A stretch of 64,000 nt of DNA, from contig JAQFWX010000153.1 in assembly GCA_027605045.1 (NCBI GenBank), positions 1 through 64,000 on the forward strand, in the 5' to 3' direction. Below the pieces are notes generated by a model. It saw only the letters and a list, made by a program, of their open reading frames with translations. It was not told the DNA's origin and did no database searches. The stretch is from Phallus indusiatus (taxonomy: Eukaryota > Basidiomycota > Agaricomycetes > Phallales > Phallaceae). This document shows positions 57,628 to 64,000 of this stretch, piece by piece. A program made the translations under genes and the position numbers. The stretch's first letter is position 1; every line of letters begins with the position of its first letter.

Positions 57628-60276
57628 AAATCTCAGATTCAGAATCGGAAATAAATATGATCTACGATTCGCGCCTTTTCAATTTTTCAATGATTCTTTC
57701 TGTATGATTCAAGTGGAAGTGACGTGGTTTCAATCAATTCTCAGGCATGCATGCGTATGCAAATTCTGTTTTGGTGTAATAGTATGCATAATCAACATAT
57801 TACTAAAACATCCGATAAACCTTACAAACCCATAAAAGTAAAGCTAACTCACGAGGCTCACAATACTCGACATCGTGGATCGATTTGTGATCCATAGCAG
57901 TCCGTAATTGCAACGATAATACTCATGTCAGGATTCCCCGATATGGCAGACTTTGGCTGAAGTTCAAGGATAAATCAAGAAATCCGGAGAGTTTTGACGG
58001 TGTCGATTTTGAAACATTCAAAATCCCCACCAAGATCCGGAAACCATCATTGGCGTCTTGGTAGTGAATTGACTCTTATCCGGAGCATACAATAATATTC
58101 AATGATTCACGAGTTACTCTCGTTGATAATTGAATGATTACCCCGTGTGATTGGCTCAAATTGACAAGTGTACTATTATCCATACGCCCGGAAGCAACTT
58201 TTTTTTTTTTCAAAATGAAAAGCACTACAGTGGCAAGATAAAATGACCAATCCTTGAGCTCGACCGTCAGGAACGATGTGCTACGGTAGGACATCCATAC
58301 TCGTGTAACGTGTTTCAGTGAAGTTGCGTCGTTTCCCATAACTTAAATTACCGGAAGAAGTAAGGTCGCCGTTTTGATTCTTCGAAAGACATGTGTACCT
58401 TGCGGTCGAAATAATAAAGGCTCTACTCAGCAGGATATTTGTCGGAGTAATGCGGGGAAAGAAGCAGATCAGAACTGGTTGGTGGCAAGGAACGGGTTCG
58501 GAACCGACATGTGCCATGGTCTTCAATAATAAGAATGTACTTGCCTGTACACACGTATATGTATAGACCAAATAAAAATAAAGACCTCGTTTCAGTAAAT
58601 TTGGTTTCGGCCGGTGGCAAATCTGAAAGTTTCCGGATACTATGCGCAAGTACTTCGCGGCGACGCAGCATTCACTGATGATGGTAAGGACACTTTCAAA
58701 AGGCGATGCAGTCGATGTTTGCGTCGCTAACCTCATGGAAAGCATGATGCAAGGATTTTCCAGATACTCCTACCATAAAAAAAATCTATCTCCGGCTCGG
58801 ATTTTGTTGTGTTTGTGCCAATATCGAGTGTGTTCAATTCTACGTCTCGTGGCACGATAATCGGCTTCAATTACCTCGAAGCGTCACAGTGAGTGAAAAT
58901 ATGCGGCTCCCGAATACTGGAAGAAACCGGTAAGTTGCTTCCGTAATATTGGTTCAGGTTGTATACAAATCTAGTCTCAAACCTCGAATAAATCACAGTC
59001 TCTGGCTTATCCGCGAGTTTAGAAGGTCAGCGGTCGGCAAAGTTCTCCTGAGTCCTACGCTGCTTTGGATTGGACGCCAGGTAAATCTTCAAAATTGGTA
59101 TGAATCTATATTTATCCCAGTCGATCTCATGTATGCCGAACAATAAATGGAAGACATGCTGGTGAAAAATATAATTTATGATTTATTATGATCGCCGGAA
59201 AAAAAGAAATTGTGTTTCTATGTTGGGAAGGTTGAAGGTAGTAATTTGAGGAGCTGCAGCTTGTCATGAACCACGTTAACTCACCAATGCACACACATAC
59301 ATACTTTTTTCCTTATAACTTCAGGATACTTATGCTTCTTTACTGTGCATGTTAGCAGCTGCAATTAATGGTCTGGGAGCGGAACTGGCTGCACGAGATG
59401 CTTGTATGCCACATTTTCAGAATGCATTGCACGGGGCTTTATTGAGCAATGCACAGTGTCGACCCAACGCGTTGTAACGTCGAATAGCAGCGAGTTCGCC
59501 GGGAAAAACGAAAGAGCCGAACTTAGCTTGGCATAACAGCCGTGATATCGATTTTTGCCAACACTGCTCAATTGATGGAAGTCACGAATTGAACCAAAAG
59601 AGAGGATCCAACAAAACTCTTTTTTGGAATGTGTCCACGGACAGCACAGCGAGATCCCCGATTGATTCGCGTTTATAGTCTGCATATCCTGACATAACGG
59701 CATGATAGAAAAAATTTTCATCTCCACGCCTGTAGCAACTTGTGAGCAAGCGCCATCAAGGCCAGAAGATCAATATTCTCCCTATAACCTTATAATGATA
59801 AAAGGCCTGGGGTTCTCATTTTACATATATTGGCATTGAAAAAAGTTTAAGGGTCACACGCCTGATTGCGGGGTCGAGTGCTTGAGGTAGGCGCAGTTTT
59901 TGGGGACCACGAACCCTATGGGCACCGATTTCAGGGTCTTTTATTTCAATCTGCAATGAGAATTAAACGAAATTTCACTCATGACAAAATTCTTGTATCG
60001 ATTAATTCCGTACCATGGATTGGCTCAAAATGGAGCGAACTTGTTTAGAATGGCCACTAGTGTGTTAGAAAATATGTAATCACTACATGTCACTATACAC
60101 GGGATCAGTGAGTCGCCTCATTACTATTTAATTGTGAAAATAGATAAGACGTACCAGCATTGATAAAATTCCAGTATGCGAACACTCAAAAATGGTATCC
60201 ATCGATGATATTCAAATAAATTATAGGATAAAAGAAGCAGGCGAATATTTAAAACAAGGGTTTGACAAAGAAAGTG
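57628..60276. other. Gene-poor interval of about 2.6 kb
   Basis: No gene can be supported. Short open frames on both strands near 58281-58860 and 59365-59727 show no motif. Possible degraded coding sequence around 57900-58030 (minus) and 58690-59090 (plus). Confidence 0.45.
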
Positions 60277-61801
60277 TTAGCCTTCGACTTGAATAGTCGC
60301 GTGATCGGCCTTCATCGAAGGTTCATCCATTGGTAGCACATCTTTCGCTTGAAGTTCACCCGCGTCTTGGTCGACTTTGGGTTTGTACTTGGAAGGCCCT
60401 TTCCCCCTGTAGACCCTTCCTTCCAGCCAGGGTCCATCACCAGCTAAAGTGCATCCACCAAGGTGTTCACAAGTGCAGGTTCCTCCGAAGGTTGACGGAA
60501 GGTTTTCCGGTTCAATAAATTGTAATAAAAAGTTCTTATAATCCGCCCCTACAATGATATTAAAAAATGAGCTATGGTAGGATTATGTGAGAATACCTAG
60601 GATTACAACTTTCGCCACTGTCTCCGCAGCTAGCCATGGTTTAACAGCAGTCCAAATTACAGTAAAGGAAGAGGGTGCATTTATAATGACAAGCTTGGCC
60701 ATCCTAACGAAAGTACATTACGACTCGGGAATCATACCACAAAAAGATGCCTACAATTCTGGGTAATAATCTTGAGCAATTTGGAATGCGGCTCTCAAAT
60801 GAGATTTAGCTGCCCAAAATTTCTGTAAGCTATGAAGAAAATATGAATGACTTGTTCTCAAAAGTGGGGGACTTAGGTTCAGCTTGCCTAAACCCTTTCA
60901 AGTCGACTATACAAAAAGATGAGGCGATCGGAGCGCCTTTGACTCTTGAACATGCTGGGAATACCTCTCGTATTGGTAGGTCGCAATTGGTAAGGAACGC
61001 TTTCCACTGTCGATCTCCATCGACCTTCTTCAGTACTATAAAGTACATAATTATATTAAGCATAAGCTTTCTTTGACCGACTAGTATGGACTTACAGGAG
61101 GTAACGTCAAGTTTGCCGAATGCCTGGATATTAATCGGACGTCCTTCCTTCAAGTTCATCAATTACTTTACGAGACGGAGGGTACGAAAAACCCAACTTT
61201 ATCTGTCTAAAAAAAGGTATGAATCGGATAACAATGATGGAAGATGCGACAGATGAAGTCATACTTTATGAAAATACAAAGGCCAGTATTGTGTGACAAG
61301 TTCTCTCTCTGGGTACTGATGAATGTAAAGAAGTTAATAACTTAATACCACAAAAATTATGATAAACTTGCATCTAAAGGGTCTATCATATCATACAATG
61401 CATCCATTCCAACACCCTCTACAGTCTTCCGCCAATGCTGGCAATTAATCACCATCTTCTTTGCATCCTGTAAGTTGAGCTTTCGAGCACGCAGAAACCG
61501 TCTAAATAAAATTGGAAACAATTCTTTCTGTTCAAAGATACGTCAACGCAAGCATGTCACGGGATTTTACCGACAATAATGTAACGTCGTCTAATCCAAA
61601 AGTCTCTCCAGGCGAGACGATACCCTCGTTCAGTAGCACCGTCCGAAATTGGTCAATTATGGGGCGCTCATGTTCTTGAATGATTATCGACATTGGCAAG
61701 ATAGAATTGATTTCGGGCTGAACGAGCTCGGTCAGAAAGGTGTCAATGAATGATGGCGTAGGACATGGACATGCTCTGGCACTGACTAACCCATACGGCA
61801 T
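60277..61801 (-). CDS. CRAL-TRIO (Sec14-like) phosphatidylinositol-transfer protein
   Basis: Lipid-transfer protein linking lipid metabolism and membrane traffic. N-terminal CRAL-TRIO-N part: ERPIIDQFRTVLLNEGIVSP, then GLDDVTLL joined to RFLRARKLNLQDAKKMVINC and WRKTVEGVGMDALYDMIDPL. The lipid-binding domain follows: GRPINIQAFGKLDVTS, CSRVKGAPIASSFCIVDLKG, then FWAAKSHLRAAFQIAQDYYP, MAKLVIINAPSSFTVIWTAV, KPWLAAETVAKVVILGADYK and PSTFGGTCTCEHLGGC, the standard Sec14 end. The C-terminal tail ends ATIQVEG at 60277. About eight introns. The start is uncertain: the ATG at 61801 (MPYGLVSARACP) is the first in-frame one; a 5' exon further right is possible. Confidence 0.87.
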
Positions 61802-62074
61802 GTCGGGGAAGTTGATCTCGGCATTCGTTTCCGATCCATGTGATTTGTAATGCGCAGCCAATGAGTCGGATGCGGAGATTCTCGCGATCCTTCCTTAACA
61901 TTTAATTGTGAAGTTCGAATAATTCAGAGTTGTTTTAGTCTTTGAATATTACTCATGAACTTCTTGATTTTAGAAACCTATCTTGATTACTCAGGTTACG
62001 ATCGGGCTGTGACAAAAGACCACAAGATTACCTAAGATTACGTGCACAGACTGTCACAATTTCTGTGACAGATA

Positions 62075-64000
62075 ATGAAAGAAATTCTCTACCTTCATAC
62101 AGGGACAGGCTACCTCGCGGCTCATTTCTTTAATACTTCACAAAGTTACTTTACCTATGGCGAGACTTCCGAAAAGGATGAAATTTTAGTAGAACATGAT
62201 ATATCATTTCAAGAGGGTCGAGCTCGAGATGTAAGTTCTTCGCGAGCGTACTTTTTCAAAGAGAAAAAAATGAGAGTACATAAACTAGGACACAGTGACC
62301 TATACTCCTCGTGCCATTCTATTGGATTATAAAAGTAAGCTACGATCTCTAATTTATACAGAGCTATTGGCTTAAGTATTTGAAGAACAATTCGGTTCAA
62401 CAGCAAACATTGACGCGTCCAGGTCCGGAGAAACAACAGAAAACACGGGTTCAGATCCTGCTTTATGGTTCAAATTGTTTTCCCCCTGATACGACTGCGC
62501 AAGTTAACACATTCAAACAGGACGGGTTCTGTTTCAGTTTTTCAGCAGGAGCAGACATCTCAGAGCTCCTACCACGAGTTTATGGAGAAAGAGGAAGATA
62601 ATGAAGAAAATACAAAAGTCGACCAAGAGTCACCGCGCGATTTTACATCTTCTATTTTCTATTGGTCTGATTTCTCAAGAGTCTACTATCATCCTCGTGG
62701 ATTATGTCGGCTACCAGACCCTCCAGACTGGGAACGTGATGTCGGTTGGGCCAGGGGTATCGAAAGATATCGAGAAGTCGTATCAGTAAGCGTCTTTTAT
62801 TGATGTAGAACCGACTGCGTTACCCGCTATCTAGGATCACGATATTCAAGACGATGTTTTCAGAATATTTGCCGAAGAATGCGATTTATTACAGGTACGG
62901 TTACCTGTTGCTTCTTAATGATTAAATATACACGTGTTTTTATCGTAGGGGCTCCAAGCGACGATAGATGCAGTCTCGTTTGGTTCATTTTCTTGCGAAT
63001 TATTGTCCCAGTTACGAGATGAATATCCGAAATTACCAATTCTCAGTTTCTGTTCGCTGTCGCCTTTTGATCCCCTAAATGCGAGTGTTGATGATGTGAG
63101 TGATGTCTTTGTGATTTAATTCATGAGACGTTAAATTGTGATTTTAAGCCGGAAACGGGGATGTATATACTAAATGACGCAATGACACTTCATAAACTGG
63201 CTTCTCTTTCATGTCAGGTCATTCCATTACAGCATCCAAGTTCTTGGGCCAGAAATCCGTGGTGTGAAGATATTGTGACCAATGTCAGTATTTTTATGTT
63301 CCAATGAAAACCTCTGAAAATGACCGGGCTTGAAAGTTTCTTAACCCATACCATTCCTCGGCACTTTTATCCGCTCATATTGAAAGCATAACCCTACCTC
63401 TTCGGTGAGAACAATATCCGTTTTCAAATCGGCGTTTGGAGTGATCGGTCTTTAGGTTGAAACAAAATGTTCCTGGATCGATTGACATGTCTACACTGAT
63501 TTCGCACTTAAATTGGAGACATGATACTCCATTTTCCGCTGTGACAGGGACATTCTCCTTGAAAAATTTAATTTCGAATGTTAAAGGATCTGAGTTTGAC
63601 TTCTCACATCCTTCTAGCTTACATGAAGTAAGAACTAAGTTGGCTGTCGTGATGATTTCTCTGAATCCTTTTTTTCCCTTTAGGACACGGAATCACTTCC
63701 GTTCTCTCAACGAGCTGTTTATCGTGGACTTAATGCCAGCACCAAGGCTGAAGTTATCGATTGGCTTAGCAAAACCCACAGTGGCTTTCGAGAGCCCTTT
63801 CATATTAAGTATGTTCCGATCTTAACGCGTTTTATTTGATGCCTAAAAGCTATACAACAGTTCATTTGTCGATATCCCTTACCCAATTCCTTCGTCGTAT
63901 CCTCAATTTTTCACAAGTCAGTCACGGCCCATCCGGGTTCGGTCCGTTCCATTGTACTCGTCCATTCGTACGACACCCCGCACTGGTAAACTAGCTAAAG
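62075..64000 (+). CDS. DML1: DML1 / Misato (mtDNA inheritance protein), cut by window edge
   Basis: Tubulin/FtsZ-like protein of the mitochondrial outer membrane, needed for mitochondrial DNA inheritance and morphology. Start 62075 gives MKEILYLHTGTGYLAAHFFN, then TSQSYFTYGETSEKDEILVE and HDISFQEGRARD, the standard Misato opening. Later exons give VTYTPRAILLDYK, SIFYWSDFSRVYYHPRGLCR, RIFAEECDLLQGLQATIDAV, ILSFCSLSPFDPLNASVDDP and LNDAMTLHKLASLSCQVIPL. The last visible exons are GSIDMSTLISHLNWRHDTPF and FREPFHIKYV. Short GT-AG introns throughout. The N-terminal FtsZ-like fold and the DML1 signature region are present; the 3' end lies beyond position 64000. Confidence 0.92.

Noticed and set aside
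58281..58860. Overlapping ORFs on both strands as a gene between RPN14-like and Sec14-like genes
   Set aside because: Frames are short and contradictory and no domain motif is visible; at best relic sequence.
1..64000. CRISPR arrays, operons or ribosome binding sites
   Set aside because: The sequence is eukaryotic with spliced genes; no regularly spaced repeats of CRISPR type are present.

Overview
The window is nuclear DNA of a filamentous basidiomycete, most likely an Agaricomycete. The evidence is many short GT-AG introns of about 45-75 bases in nearly every gene, a STE3-type pheromone receptor together with a CaaX pheromone precursor, a DyP peroxidase, DUF6533 and fungal P450 genes, and conserved housekeeping proteins of fungal type (UTP10, MIC19, UBP6, SPP2, RPC9, DML1). 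Gene models were spliced by eye. Starts, stops and the named splice sites were read directly, and the remaining exon borders are approximate. No database search was possible, so every family name rests on recognised motifs.

Layout. 1-16 kb is a dense housekeeping block: UTP10 (minus, runs off the left edge), a two-HKD phospholipase D-like gene (plus), MIC19 and a BAG-domain co-chaperone (both minus), a tandem pair of small secreted proteins (minus), the proteasome deubiquitinase UBP6 (minus) and a BAP31-like ER protein (plus). The splicing factor SPP2 (plus) follows at 15.7-17.2 kb. After a 3 kb gene-poor stretch come the STE3 receptor (20.3-22.0 kb), a U6 snRNA-like sequence (23.2 kb) and an ADP-ribosyltransferase/hemopexin fusion (23.7-25.3 kb).

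25.7-45.9 kb looks like accessory sequence: P450, DUF6533 membrane protein, second P450, 14-TM MFS transporter, a decayed second copy of that transporter, two tandem copies of an unrecognised gene family, and a DyP peroxidase. Housekeeping genes then resume: RPC9 (47.8 kb), a two-telobox Myb protein resembling Tay1/Teb1 (52.5-55.2 kb), an RPN14/PAAF1-like WD40 protein (55.4-57.0 kb), a CRAL-TRIO/Sec14 protein (60.3-61.8 kb) and DML1/Misato, which runs off the right edge. A mating-pheromone precursor ending in CVIA sits alone in a 3.7 kb gap at 50.3 kb.

The strongest points for follow-up are the pheromone precursor and receptor lying in one 30 kb interval, the ADP-ribosyltransferase/hemopexin fusion, the U6-like sequence whose catalytic AGC triad reads AGT, a perfect step-type heat-shock element upstream of the BAG gene, and a conserved ER gene that can only be read in frame with a GC-AG intron.
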